A DNA stretch of 64,000 bases from CAMYMQ01 sp963730305 (GTDB lineage: Bacteria; Pseudomonadota; Alphaproteobacteria; Bin65): contig CAVSRB010000005.1 of NCBI GenBank assembly GCA_963730305.1, positions 62,001-126,000 of the forward strand, given 5' to 3'. Position 1 is the first letter of the stretch. Each line of letters begins with the position of its first letter. The translations under genes were made by a program, and so were the position numbers. Below are positions 9,324 to 18,701 of the stretch, one piece after another. The notes under the pieces are model-generated. The model searched no databases. It was not told the origin of the DNA and was given only the letters and a program-made list of their open reading frames with translations.

Positions 9324-10668
9324 ATGAAGAACATCATCCGCACCTTCTGGGGCATCCTCCTGCTGCTCACCATCCTGTGGATCGCCGCCGATCTTAAGGT
9401 GTTCCAGGCCCCGTCCGTGTTCGCCCTGCGCCGGTTCATGGTCCAGTACAGCGGCGTCCTCGCGATGGGCAGCATGAGCGTCGCGATGATCCTCGCGCTG
9501 CGGCCGCGCTGGCCGGAACGCTGGTTCGGCGGCCTCGACAAGATGTATCGATTGCACAAATGGCTCGGGATTTCGGGGCTGGTCCTGGCCATCGTGCACT
9601 GGCTGTGGGTGGAGGCGCCGAAATGGGCGGTGCGCTCGGGACTGCTCGAGCGGCCCCAGCGCGGTCACCGGCCGGCGATCGACGATCCCGTGCGCGAGTT
9701 CCTGTCGAGCCTGCGCGGCCCGGCCGAGGGCCTGGGCGAATGGGCCTTCTACGCGGTCGTCCTGCTGATCGTGCTGGCGCTCGTCCCGCGGCTGCCGTAT
9801 CGGCGCTTCTACAGCACGCACCGGGTGTTGCCGGTGGCCTACCTGGTGCTCGTGTTCCATTCGGTGGTGCTGACCACCTTCAGCTACTGGACCACGCCGC
9901 TCGGCGTCGTCCAGGCCATCCTGCTGGCGGGCGGGACCTACGCGGCGGTGGTGTCGCTGCTCGGCTTCGTCGGCGCCGGGCGGCGGGTCAAGGGCACGAT
10001 CTCGGCCCTGCAGCAATATCCCGGCGTGCGCGCGCTCGAGACGATCATCGACCTCGGGCCGGGCTGGCCGGGCCACAAGGCGGGCCAGTTCGCCTTCGCG
10101 ACCTCCGACGCGCACGAGGGCGCGCATCCCTACACCATCGCGTCGGCGTGGAACCCGGCCGATCCGCGCATCACCTTCGTCACCAAGGAACTGGGCGACT
10201 ACACCGCCACCCTGGTCGACAGGCTGCGCGTCGGGCAGGAGGTCATGGTCGAAGGGCCCTACGGCAATTTCACCTTCGACGACGACCGGCCGCGCCAGAT
10301 CTGGATCGGCGGCGGCATCGGGATCACGCCCTTCATCTCCCGGATGAAGCACCTGGCGCGGGCGCCCGTCGGCCGGGCCGCGCCAGGAGATCGACCTGTT
10401 CCACACCACGGCGGACGTCGACGAGGCCGCGCTGGAACGGCTGGCGGGGGACGCGCGCGCGGCGGACGTCCGCTTCCACGTCCTGATCGACGCGCGGCAC
10501 GGGCTGCTCACCGGCGAGCGCATCCGCGCCGAGGTGCCGGACTGGCGCGACGCCAGCATCTGGTTCTGCGGCCCGGTCGCCTTCGGCGCGGCGATCCGCA
10601 AGGATTTCGCCGCCCACGGCATGGACGTCGATGCCCGGTTCCACCAGGAACTGTTCTCGATGCGCTGA
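9324..10668 (+). CDS. Ferric reductase-like flavocytochrome / ferredoxin reductase family (one frameshift)
   Basis: A membrane electron-transfer protein. The N-terminal half holds about six helices with paired histidines suited to two hemes (LHKW and AIVHW; STHRV and VFHSVV). The C-terminal half is a ferredoxin-reductase module with the flavin motif HPYTIASAW and the NAD(P) loop IGGGIGITPF. The frame breaks after MKHLARA near 10362, in a run of three C. Removing one base joins it to RQEIDLFHTTAD and the end WFCGP...HQELFSMR, giving 447 residues. It would carry electrons from cytosolic NAD(P)H through FAD to heme in the membrane. The final acceptor (Fe3+, oxygen or other) is not known. Confidence 0.82.
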
Positions 10669-10718
10669 GCGGCGGCGGGCGACGCGGTGGCCTGTCACCC
10701 GAAGCCGAAGGCATAGGG

Positions 10719-10808
10719 TGGCGGATGGGGTGGGATTCGAACCCACGAGACGCTTGCACGCCTGCCGGTTTTCAAGACCGGTGCCTTCAACCGCTCGGCC
10801 ACCCATCC
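10719..10808 (-). tRNA. tRNA-Ser (anticodon TGA)
   Basis: A 90-base class II tRNA on the minus strand. The acceptor stem pairs GGATGGG with CCCATCC, followed by discriminator G and an encoded CCA at 10719-10721. The D arm starts GCCGAGCGGTTGAAGGC, the anticodon loop is CTTGAAA with TGA at 10772-10774, and the long variable arm and the T arm (GTGGG TTCGAAT CCCAC) are all intact. The long variable arm and TGA anticodon identify serine. Confidence 0.97.
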
Positions 10809-10980
10809 CCGCGGCTGCCGACCATAGCCACTTGGCCCCGCACGGCCAAGACGCCAAGGGCTGCCGGCGCCCGTGCACCTCGGACGACGGCCAAATCGCC
10901 GCGCTGCGGGCGAGAAATATTGACCCTATTGTAACGATCTGGGCCTAAACTCCCCCGTGCCACCGAGGGGTCGGGGGGAC
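10809..10980. other. Divergent intergenic region between tRNA-Ser and the MocR-like gene
   Basis: No gene is seen here. It should hold the promoters of both flanking genes. A weak candidate for the rightward gene is TTGACC at 10920-10925 followed 18 bases later by CCTAAA at 10944-10949. No other structure was recognised. Confidence 0.4.
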
Positions 10981-12377
10981 ATGGACGACTGGCTTTCTGA
11001 CATCGAGGCCCATTCGGGCCCACGCTATCTCGCCATCGCCGACGCGATCGACGACGCCGTTCGGCGCGGCCAGCTCGGCGTCGGCGACAAGCTGCCGGCG
11101 CAGCGCGCGCTGGCGCGGCGGCTGGGGCTGACGGTCGGGACCATCACCCGCGCCTACAGCGAGGCCGAACGCCGCGGCCTGGTCGCCGGCGAGGTGGGGC
11201 GGGGGACCTTCGTCGCCGACCGCAAGGCGGCGATTGCACCGACCGAGAGCGTGCTCTGGCCCGAAGGCGCGGAAGCAGACACCGATGAGGGGCCGATCGA
11301 CCTCGCCGCGGACACTCCCGTGGTCGGCTTCAGCGATGCCGAGCTGGCGTCGAGCCTGGACAGCTACCTCCGCAACGGCGCCTTCCCGGCGCTGCTGGCG
11401 CGCTGGCGCGAGGGGCCGGACGCGGCCGAACGCGCCGCCTTCGCGGCCTGGCACGCGGATATCGAGGCGCCGGCCGACGATTTCGCCATGCTGCCCACCA
11501 ATGGCGGCGCCGGCGCGCTGGTTGCGGTGCTGCGGGCGGTGGCGCCGGGCGACGCGCCGGTGCTGGTCGAGGCGCTGACCGCGCGGCCGGTGCGCGCCGC
11601 CGTCGAATTCCTGCGCATCCGGCCGAGCCCGGTCCAGGTCGACGACGAGGGCCTGATTCCCGGAATCGCTGGAACTGGCCTGCTGGTCGAGCGGGGCGAA
11701 GGTGCTGGTCTGCATGCCCAGCCTGCACGATCCGACCACGGCCACCATGCCGGCCGCGCGGCGTCAGGCAGTCGCCGAGATTGCGGAACGGTTCGACCTC
11801 ACCATCGTGGAGATCGAGGGCCAGGCCCGCTATCTCGAACCGGCCGCCCCCGACCATCGCCAGCTTCGCGCCCGGGCGCACGGTCTACGTCGCCAGTCTG
11901 GCGGCGATCCTGGCGCCGTGGCTCGCGGCCGGCTATGTCGCCGCGCCCGAGGCCCTGGCCGCCCGAATCGCCGACGCCATCGACCGCGTCGGCGCGGCGG
12001 CGCCGGCGCTCGACCGCGGGGTGGCGGCGAAGTGGATCGAGGAACGGTTCGCGCACTCGCTCTTGTCGCTGCAGCGCACCGAGGCGCGGTGGCGCGGCCG
12101 CCTGGCGCGCTCGGTCCTGGGCGAGCTGCCGTATGCGGTTCGCAGCGGCGGTCTGCGTGTCTGGGCCCGGTCGCAGCGGCCGCAAGCAGAGGAGGCGCCC
12201 GACGCGGTGGCGACACGGGCCCGCGAGGCCGGCCTGCTGATCGCGCCGGCCAGCGCGTTCGAGACCCGGCGGGGGCGCCCGCCCGAGGCCTTCAGACTGT
12301 CGCTGGGCGCCTGCGGCAGCCCGGCGCGGCTGCGGTCCGCGCTCGAGACCCTTTCCGCCTGTCTCGACCCGCGCTGA
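10981..12377 (+). CDS. GntR/MocR-type regulator with aminotransferase-like domain (two frameshifts)
   Basis: The first 80 residues are a GntR winged helix (YLAIADAIDDAVRRGQL, LPAQRALARRLGLTVGTITRAYSEAERRGLV). The rest resembles a fold type I PLP aminotransferase, including VCMPSLHDPTT and SFAPGRTVYVASL. Two extra bases break the frame, one near 11659 (CCCGG) and one in a run of five C near 11846; removing both gives 464 residues. In the MocR family this domain senses PLP or an amino compound and controls a neighbouring gene. The usual catalytic SLSK-like lysine is not obvious after APGRT, where VYVASL stands instead, so PLP binding is uncertain. Target unknown. Confidence 0.85.
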
Positions 12378-12410
12378 CGCGGGCGGGCCGGCGATGGCGC
12401 GTTGCAAGGC

Positions 12411-13217
12411 ATGAGCTTCTACCTGGCGAAGATCGCCGGCCTGCTGGTCGATCCGGTCAACCTGATCCTGCTGCTGATGTCGCTCGGCGTGCTCGCGCTG
12501 TGGTTCCGCCGGCGCCGGCTTGGGACCTGGCTGGTTTCGATCGCCTTCGTGCTGGCGATCGTGCCGACGGTGGTGCCGGTCGGCCCGTGGCTGTTGCGGG
12601 CGCTGGAGGACCGATTTCCGCAGGCGTCGCTGTCGCCGCCGCCGACCGGGATCATCGTGCTCGGCGGCTCGATGCAGCCGGGCCTCGAAGCCGACCGGGG
12701 CACGCTCGCGGTCAACGGCAACGTCGAGCGGCTGCTGGTCTTCGCCGAGCTGGCCCGCCAGTTCCCCGACGCCAAGCTGGTCTTCACCGGCGGCACCGGC
12801 AGCCTGCTGGAGCCGGACCTGCGCGAGGCCGACGTTGCCGCCCAGTTCCTTTATCGGCTTGGCGTCGATCCCAGCCGGATCCTGTTCGAGCGAAAGTCGC
12901 GCAACACCTTCGAGAACGCGGTGTTCACCCGGCAGGCGGTGCGGCCGGGCCCCGACGACCGCTGGCTGCTGGTGACCTCGGCGCGCCACATGCCCCGCGC
13001 CGTCGGCGCCTTCCGCCAGGCGGGTTGGCGGGTCGATCCGTTCCCGGTCGACTACCGCACGCGCCGCACCCTCAACCCCTGGCGCAACCTCAATTTCGGC
13101 GCCCGTCTCGGGGCCCTGCGCGCGGCCCTGCGCGAATGGGTAGGGCTCGCCTTCTACCACGCGACCGGCCGCTCCTCGGCGCTGTTCCCCGCGCCGGCCC
13201 CGAAAGCGGCACAATGA
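12411..13217 (+). CDS. YdcF/ElyC family membrane-anchored protein (DUF218)
   Basis: A 268-residue protein with two N-terminal membrane helices (about residues 12-30 and 40-60) and a periplasmic or cytoplasmic DUF218 domain. The domain is marked by GIIVLGGSM, LVFTGGTGS, ILFERKSRNTFENA and LLVTSARHMPRA, all typical of the YdcF/SanA/ElyC group. ElyC takes part in envelope biogenesis; YdcF binds S-adenosylmethionine, and the reaction of most members is unknown. The gene lies just before rlpA and the carboxypeptidase, which fits an envelope role. An upstream TTG at 12402 is possible but the ATG at 12411 is preferred. Confidence 0.8.
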   Translation: MSFYLAKIAGLLVDPVNLILLLMSLGVLALWFRRRRLGTWLVSIAFVLAIVPTVVPVGPWLLRALEDRFPQASLSPPPTGIIVLGGSMQPGLEADRGTLAVNGNVERLLVFAELARQFPDAKLVFTGGTGSLLEPDLREADVAAQFLYRLGVDPSRILFERKSRNTFENAVFTRQAVRPGPDDRWLLVTSARHMPRAVGAFRQAGWRVDPFPVDYRTRRTLNPWRNLNFGARLGALRAALREWVGLAFYHATGRSSALFPAPAPKAAQ

Positions 13218-13247
13218 CTTTATCCAGAAGTTCAACCAGAAAAGGAA

Positions 13248-13277
13248 TTGATTGATCGCGCAGTAAATCTATAGAAT
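13248..13277 (+). promoter_or_regulatory. Candidate promoter and leader of rlpA
   Basis: TTGATT at 13248-13253 and TAGAAT at 13272-13277 are 18 bases apart in an AT-rich gap of 193 bases (13218-13410). The leader downstream can form a small hairpin, CATCCC at 13287-13292 with GGGATG at 13300-13305. A GGGGGAATGGGGGT stretch immediately before ATG 13411 serves as the ribosome-binding region. Confidence 0.45.
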
Positions 13278-13410
13278 AATGCAAGACATCCCAAGTGAGG
13301 GGATGAAGTCGAAAAGTAAAAGCGTAAAGCAGAAGCAGCGAATCGACTTTCTCATCTTTTTGGGAGTCTTGAGGTGCTCGCGACGTAACCAGCACCGGGG
13401 GAATGGGGGT

Positions 13411-14487
13411 ATGAAGATCATCCGCGCAATGGTGCCCGCGCTGGCCATCGTCGCCGGCGCGAGCGGGATTCTGAGCGGCTGCGCCTACAACACGGACGAT
13501 CCGATGGCGATGCAGGGCAATCCCTACAAGCCCTATATCGTCGGTGCGCCCTACCAGGTGAACGGCAAGTGGTACTACCCGAAGGAGGATTTCTCCTACG
13601 ACCGGGTCGGGATCGCGTCCTGGTACGGGCCGGGCTTCGATGGCCACAGGACGGCGAACGGCGAAACCTATGACATGGACCTCCTGACCGCGGCGCATCC
13701 GACCCTGCCGATGCCGACGCTGGTCGAGGTCACCAACCTCGAGAACGGGCGCAGCGTGGTCGTGCGCATCAACGACCGCGGGCCGTACCACGGCAACCGG
13801 ATCATCGACCTGTCGCGCCGCGCCGCCGAAGATATCGGTCTGAAGCGCGACGGCATCGGCCGGGTGCGCGTCCGGGTGCTGCGGACCGCCAGTCTTCGCC
13901 TGAAGCACAAGGCGTTGGCCGACCTGGGCCGGACCGAGGAACGCGAGCGCCGCAAGGAAGTCGCCGAGCAGGTTCGCGCCGACGTGCTGCGGCGCCCGGC
14001 CAGCGCCGCCGACACCAAGGATGCCGATATCACGGCCACCGCCGAAGCGCGGCGGGCCGCGTCCGCCCCGCGCGGCAGGCCGGGCCAGCGCAAGCCGACC
14101 CTGCAGGCCAACGCGGCACCGTTCGACCCGTCGCGGCTCAACGCGATCAGCCCGGGCGCCGGGCCGACGACGGTCGGCCGTCCGATCCGCCTGCATCCCG
14201 ACGCGCCGGCAAAGACGGGGCTGGCCAAGGCCTCGCTCGCCGATCCGGGCGACACCGGCAAGAAGGTGTTCATCCAGGTCGGCTCCTTCACCGAGCGCAG
14301 CAATGCGCTGCGGACCGGCGACCGGTTGCGCGGCATCGCGCTGACCCGGATCGCCGTGCGCAAGGTCGATCGCACCGTCTTCTACCGCGTCCGCGTCGGG
14401 CCCGTGGCCACACGCCGGGAGGGTAAGGCGCTGCTCGGCCGGATCCGGCGCAAGGGCTACGAGGACGCGCGAATCGTCGTGGAGTAA
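13411..14487 (+). CDS. rlpA: Septal ring lytic transglycosylase RlpA family lipoprotein
   Basis: A 358-residue outer-membrane lipoprotein. The signal peptide ends in the lipobox LSGC with the acylated Cys24. The double-psi beta-barrel domain lies at about residues 65-155, with GIASWYGPGFDGHRTANGE, the catalytic-type Asp in RINDRGPY, and IIDLSRRAA. A linker of about 100 residues rich in Ala, Arg and Pro leads to a C-terminal SPOR domain (VFIQVGSFTERSNALRTGDRL to the end), which binds denuded peptidoglycan at division sites. RlpA proteins cleave naked glycan strands in some bacteria. It is followed closely by a D-Ala-D-Ala carboxypeptidase gene, a common alphaproteobacterial pairing. Confidence 0.92.
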   Translation: MKIIRAMVPALAIVAGASGILSGCAYNTDDPMAMQGNPYKPYIVGAPYQVNGKWYYPKEDFSYDRVGIASWYGPGFDGHRTANGETYDMDLLTAAHPTLPMPTLVEVTNLENGRSVVVRINDRGPYHGNRIIDLSRRAAEDIGLKRDGIGRVRVRVLRTASLRLKHKALADLGRTEERERRKEVAEQVRADVLRRPASAADTKDADITATAEARRAASAPRGRPGQRKPTLQANAAPFDPSRLNAISPGAGPTTVGRPIRLHPDAPAKTGLAKASLADPGDTGKKVFIQVGSFTERSNALRTGDRLRGIALTRIAVRKVDRTVFYRVRVGPVATRREGKALLGRIRRKGYEDARIVVE

Positions 14488-14502
14488 GCGGACCGGTCCG
14501 CT
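14487..14502. promoter_or_regulatory. Perfect 16-bp palindrome in front of the carboxypeptidase gene
   Basis: AGCGGACCGGTCCGCT is a perfect inverted repeat starting at the last base of the rlpA stop codon. It abuts a TATAGT hexamer at 14502-14507, which looks like a -10 box eight bases before ATG 14515. It could be an operator or the stem of an RNA hairpin; no T-run follows, so a terminator is unlikely. Confidence 0.5.
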
Positions 14503-14514
14503 ATAGTCGGCGGC

Positions 14515-15354
14515 ATGGTCCATGCCGCCCGTTACCGACGTTTCCTCACCGCTTCCCTGATCTTGCTGACGGCCTTCGGTGCAGCCGGCGCCGCCTCAGC
14601 GGCGGAGGTTTCGACCAAGGCCCGCCAAGCGCTACTGATAGAATATCCGAGCATGCGCGTGTTGTTCGAGAAGCGGGCCCGCGCGGCGATGGCGCCGTCG
14701 TCGATGACCAAGCTGATGACCGTCTTTCTGGTCTTCGAGGGTTTGAAGAAGGGCACGCTGCGCCGCGGCGAGCCGGTCACGATCAGCCGACGCGCGGCGC
14801 GCCAGCGCGGCTCGACGCTCAAGCTCAGGGCCGGGCAGAAGGTGCCGCTGGGCACGCTGCTCACGGCGACCATCGTGCATTCCGCCAACGACGCCGCGGT
14901 CGCGCTCGCCGAGCGGGTCGCCGGCTCGGAGGCGAAGTTCGCTCGGCTCATGACCCGGAAGGCCAAGGCGCTGGGCCTGGCCCGGAGCCGGTTCCGCAAC
15001 GCCACCGGCTTCACCGCCAAGGGCCACCGCATGTCGGCGGCCGACGTGGCGTTCCTCGCCGGGCTGATCATCGCCCGGTTCCCGGAGTACTACCCGCTGT
15101 TCGGCCGGCGCAGCTTCACCTTTGCGGGCCATAGCTACGCCAACCGCAACCCGCTGTTGGGCACGGTCGATGGCGTCGACGGGCTCAAGACCGGCCAGAC
15201 CCGCGCCGGCGGCTATGGCCTGGTCGTCTCGGCGAAGCGCGGTGGCCGGCGCCTGATCCTGGTGGTCAACGGACTCAAGTCGGAAAAGGCGCGCCGATCG
15301 GAGGCGACCCGGCTGCTCGAATGGGGCTTCACCCGGATGGCGGCGAAACGATGA
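14515..15354 (+). CDS. D-alanyl-D-alanine carboxypeptidase (penicillin-binding protein, S11 family)
   Basis: A 279-residue periplasmic enzyme that trims the terminal D-Ala from peptidoglycan pentapeptides. The signal peptide ends near AASAA at residue 30. The three active-site motifs are complete: S63-M-T-K66, S123-A-N125 and K225-T-G227. It lacks the C-terminal beta domain and amphipathic anchor of PBP5/PBP6, so it is a short form that may be soluble or held by its signal helix. Its stop overlaps the start of tmk by ATGA, so it heads a coupled run tmk-holB. A TATAGT hexamer just before the start codon suggests an mRNA with almost no leader. Confidence 0.93.
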   Translation: MVHAARYRRFLTASLILLTAFGAAGAASAAEVSTKARQALLIEYPSMRVLFEKRARAAMAPSSMTKLMTVFLVFEGLKKGTLRRGEPVTISRRAARQRGSTLKLRAGQKVPLGTLLTATIVHSANDAAVALAERVAGSEAKFARLMTRKAKALGLARSRFRNATGFTAKGHRMSAADVAFLAGLIIARFPEYYPLFGRRSFTFAGHSYANRNPLLGTVDGVDGLKTGQTRAGGYGLVVSAKRGGRRLILVVNGLKSEKARRSEATRLLEWGFTRMAAKR

Positions 15355-16004
15355 GCGGCGGGCGCTTCATCACCTTCGAAGGCGGGGAGGGCAGCGGCAA
15401 GTCGACCCAGATCGGCCGGCTGGCCGCGACGCTGACCGAGCGGGGCGTCGACGTCGACGTGACCCGCGAGCCGGGCGGCACCGAGGGCGCCGAGGCGATC
15501 CGCGGCTTGCTGGTTTCGGGCGCCACCGGGCGGTGGGATGCCGCGACCGAGACCCTGCTGCACGTCGCCGCGCGCCGCGACCACGTCGAGAAGCGCATCC
15601 GGCCGGCGCTGGCGGCGGGCCGCTGGGTGCTGTGCGACCGCTTCATCGATTCGACCGTCGCCTACCAGGGCGGCGGCCACGGCTTCGACCGCGCCGCGAT
15701 CCGCGAACTGCACGACCTGATCGTTCCCGGCATCCGCCCCGACCTGACCCTGGTCCTCGACGTGCCGGTCGACGTCGGCCTGGCCCGCGCCAATCGCCGC
15801 GCCGGGGCCGAGGACCGCTACGAGCAGATGGATCGCGGCTTCCACGAGCGGGTCCGCGCGGTGTTCCGCGAGATCGCGGCGGCCGAGCCGGCGCGGTGCC
15901 GGCTGATCGACGCGACGGCGGACGTCGATACGGTTGCGGCGGCGGTATGGGACGCGGTCGAGGCGGCGTCGTTCGAGCCGGAAGCGGGCAGGGCGGCACG
16001 ATGA
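15351..16004 (+). CDS. tmk: Thymidylate kinase
   Basis: A 217-residue kinase that converts dTMP to dTDP in the dTTP pathway. The P-loop FEGGEGSGKST is at about residues 9-19. The DRx motif appears in LCDRFIDSTVAYQGGG, and TREPGGTEGAE is the conserved substrate loop. The LID region includes NRRAGAEDRYEQ. It overlaps the upstream carboxypeptidase gene and the downstream holB gene by ATGA at both ends; tmk-holB is a widely conserved pair. Confidence 0.96.
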   Translation: MSGGRFITFEGGEGSGKSTQIGRLAATLTERGVDVDVTREPGGTEGAEAIRGLLVSGATGRWDAATETLLHVAARRDHVEKRIRPALAAGRWVLCDRFIDSTVAYQGGGHGFDRAAIRELHDLIVPGIRPDLTLVLDVPVDVGLARANRRAGAEDRYEQMDRGFHERVRAVFREIAAAEPARCRLIDATADVDTVAAAVWDAVEAASFEPEAGRAAR

Positions 16005-17029
16005 GCGAGCCGACGGAAATCCCCCATCCGCGCCAGACGACGCGGTTGCTCGGTCACGACGCGGCGGCGGCGACCCTGGCCGACGCGCTGTCCTCGGGGC
16101 GCATGGCGCACGCCTGGATGCTGTCCGGGCCGCGGGGCATCGGCAAGGCGACCCTGGCCTACCGCGCCGCCCGCTACGTGCTCGCCGGCGCCTCCCCCGA
16201 CCTGCTGGGGGAGGGGGCGCCGCTCTCGGTGGCCGAGGACGACCCGGTCGTGCCGCTGGTCGCCAACGGCGCGCACCCGAACCTGCGCGTGCTGTCGACC
16301 GAGGCCAGCACCGGCTCCGGCCGGGAGGTGGTCGTCGACGACGTGCGCGCGGTCGGCCAGTTCATCCGCAGCACGGCGGCGGACGGCGGCTGGCGCGTGA
16401 TCGTCGTCGACGCGATCGACGATTTCAATCGCAACGCCGCCAACGCGCTGCTCAAGTTTCTCGAAGAACCGCCGAACAAGTGCTTGTTATTGCTTGTCAA
16501 TCATACGATCGGAACGGTGCTGCCGACGATCCGGTCGCGGTGCCGGCTGCTGCGGCTGCGGCCGCTGGCGGACGCGGACCTGCGCCAGGTCGTGACCGGC
16601 CTGATGCCGGACCTGCCGGGCGCGGACCTCGACCTGCTCGCCGGCATGGCGTTGGGCAGCCCGGGCCGGGCGGTCGCGCTGGTCGCGGACAAGGGGCTCG
16701 ACCTGCGTCGCGACGTGGCTCAACTGCTCGACCGCGCGCCGACCGTCGACCGCGGCCGCCTGCTTGCCTTCGCCGACCGGTTCGCGCGCGCCGACGCGCT
16801 GTCCGGTTTCCGGCTGGTCGGCGAGATCCTCGGCGCCTGGCTGGCCGAACGGGCCAAGAAGACCGCGCTGCGCGACGGCGCCGGCCGCGCGCAGGCCTGC
16901 TGGGAGCTGTGGGAGGCGATCGGCCGGCTGTTCCGGCTCGCCGAGGCGCGCAACCTCGACCGCAAGCAGGTGATCCTCGACGCCTTCCTGCGCGTCGAGA
17001 GCGCTGGAATTGCGGGGCGGGTGGACTAG
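16001..17029 (+). CDS. holB: DNA polymerase III subunit delta'
   Basis: A 342-residue clamp-loader subunit, the rigid stator of the DnaX complex. The AAA+ core carries an altered P-loop in SGPRGIGKATLAYRAARYV, the segment VIVVDAIDDFNRNAANALLKFLEEPP, and the SRC motif in TIRSRCRLLRL, equivalent to sensor 1/arginine finger. The C-terminal helical collar follows. A short run around 16480-16510 (PNKCLLLLVNHT) is encoded by AT-rich codons, including TTA and TTG, that stand out from the rest of the gene. Coupled to tmk upstream; metG begins 124 bases downstream. Confidence 0.93.
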   Translation: MSEPTEIPHPRQTTRLLGHDAAAATLADALSSGRMAHAWMLSGPRGIGKATLAYRAARYVLAGASPDLLGEGAPLSVAEDDPVVPLVANGAHPNLRVLSTEASTGSGREVVVDDVRAVGQFIRSTAADGGWRVIVVDAIDDFNRNAANALLKFLEEPPNKCLLLLVNHTIGTVLPTIRSRCRLLRLRPLADADLRQVVTGLMPDLPGADLDLLAGMALGSPGRAVALVADKGLDLRRDVAQLLDRAPTVDRGRLLAFADRFARADALSGFRLVGEILGAWLAERAKKTALRDGAGRAQACWELWEAIGRLFRLAEARNLDRKQVILDAFLRVESAGIAGRVD

Positions 17030-17153
17030 ATTCCCTCGCCTTGCACCGGTCCGCCCCCTGTGGGAAAAGGCGCCCGGTGCCTCCACGCCCGATGAACGCC
17101 GCGTCCAAGCCGGTTTGAGCCGGTCCGAGCCGGCGGCCCGAGACAGTGACCCG

Positions 17154-18701
17154 ATGACCGACACGCCGAAATTCTACATCACGACCGCGATCTCCTACGT
17201 CAACGGCGAGCCCCACCTGGGCCACGCCTACGAGGCGATCTCGACCGACGTGATCGCGCGGTTCAAGCGGCTCGACGGCTACGACGTCCGTTTCCTGACC
17301 GGCACCGACGAACACGGCCAGAAGGTCGAGCGCTCGGCGCGCACCGCCGGCAAGGAGCCGCAGCAGTTCTGCGACGAGATCGCCGCGGCGTTCCGGCGGA
17401 TGGACGACGATCTCGGCGTTTCCTACGACGACTTCATCCGCACCACCGAGCCCAAGCATTACCGCTCGTCCCAGGCGATCTGGGACAAGCTGGCGGCCAA
17501 CGGCGACATCTACCTGGACAGCTACGCCGGCTGGTATTCGGTCCGCGACGAGGCGTTCTACGGCGAGGACGAGACCGAGGTCGGCGACGACGGCGTGCGC
17601 CGCTCGACGACCACCGGCACCGAGGTCGATTGGGTCGAGGAATCGAGCTATTTCTTCCGCCTGTCCGCCTACGAGGACAAGCTGCTCGCCCATTACGACG
17701 CCAACCCGGACTTCATCCTGCCGCACTACCGGCGCAACGAGGTGGTCAGCTTCGTCAAGCAGGGCCTGAAGGATCTCTCGATCTCGCGGACCAGCTTCAA
17801 CTGGGGCGTGCCGGTGCCGGGCGATCCGGACCACATCATGTACGTCTGGCTCGACGCCCTGACCAACTACATCACCGCGCTCGGCTACCCCGATGCGGAC
17901 GATCCGCTGTGGCGCTACTGGCCCGCCGACGTCCACATCATCGGCAAGGACATCCTGCGCTTCCACGCCATCTACTGGCCGGCCTTCCTGATGTCGGCCG
18001 GGATCGAGCTGCCCAAGTGCGTGTTCGGCCACGGCTTCCTGACCGTCGAGGGCCAGAAGATGTCGAAGTCGCTCGGCAACGTGGTCACGCCGCACGCGCT
18101 GCGCGAGACCTTCGGCCTCGACCAGATGCGCTATTTCCTGATGCGCGAGGTGCCCTACGGCAACGACGGGTCGTTCTCGCGCGATTCGATCATCCAGCGC
18201 ATCAACAGCGACCTGGCCAACGACATCGGCAACCTGGGCCAGCGCGTGCTGTCGATGATCGCCAAGAATTGCGGGGGCAGGGTGCCCGAGCCGGGGCCCC
18301 GCTCGGCCGAGGACGAAGCCCTCGTGGACGCGGCGCGGGCGCTGCTGCCCATCGTCAGGGACGAGATGAAGCAGTTCCAGATCCACCGGATGCTGGAGGC
18401 GGTCTGGCGCGTCGTCGCCGACGCCAACCGCTACGTCGACGCCCAGGCGCCGTGGGCGCTGCGCAAGGAGGACCCGGCGCGGATGGGCACCGTGCTCTAC
18501 GTGCTCGCGGACGTCATTCGCATGCTCGCGATCTACGTCCAGCCGGTCGTTCCCGACGGCGCCGCGCGCCTGCTCGATCAACTTTCCGTTCCGGAAAACA
18601 AGCGTAATTTCAGTAATCTGGAAGACATACTTGAGATTGGAACGGAGCTTCCCAAGCCGGAGCCGGTGTTCCCCCGTTTCGTCGAGGAAGAGGCCGCGTG
18701 A
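17154..18701 (+). CDS. metG: Methionyl-tRNA synthetase
   Basis: A 515-residue class I aminoacyl-tRNA synthetase that charges initiator and elongator tRNA-Met. The HIGH signature is HLGH at residues 21-24 and KMSKS is at 302-306. The zinc-knuckle region reads WYSVRDEAFYGEDE, with no Cys pairs, so this is the zinc-free short form. No C-terminal tRNA-binding (Trbp111) extension is present. The anticodon-binding helical domain contains NRYVDAQAPWALRK. The end (18585-18655) is locally AT-rich. The stop overlaps the GTG start of the next gene. Confidence 0.96.
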   Translation: MTDTPKFYITTAISYVNGEPHLGHAYEAISTDVIARFKRLDGYDVRFLTGTDEHGQKVERSARTAGKEPQQFCDEIAAAFRRMDDDLGVSYDDFIRTTEPKHYRSSQAIWDKLAANGDIYLDSYAGWYSVRDEAFYGEDETEVGDDGVRRSTTTGTEVDWVEESSYFFRLSAYEDKLLAHYDANPDFILPHYRRNEVVSFVKQGLKDLSISRTSFNWGVPVPGDPDHIMYVWLDALTNYITALGYPDADDPLWRYWPADVHIIGKDILRFHAIYWPAFLMSAGIELPKCVFGHGFLTVEGQKMSKSLGNVVTPHALRETFGLDQMRYFLMREVPYGNDGSFSRDSIIQRINSDLANDIGNLGQRVLSMIAKNCGGRVPEPGPRSAEDEALVDAARALLPIVRDEMKQFQIHRMLEAVWRVVADANRYVDAQAPWALRKEDPARMGTVLYVLADVIRMLAIYVQPVVPDGAARLLDQLSVPENKRNFSNLEDILEIGTELPKPEPVFPRFVEEEAA

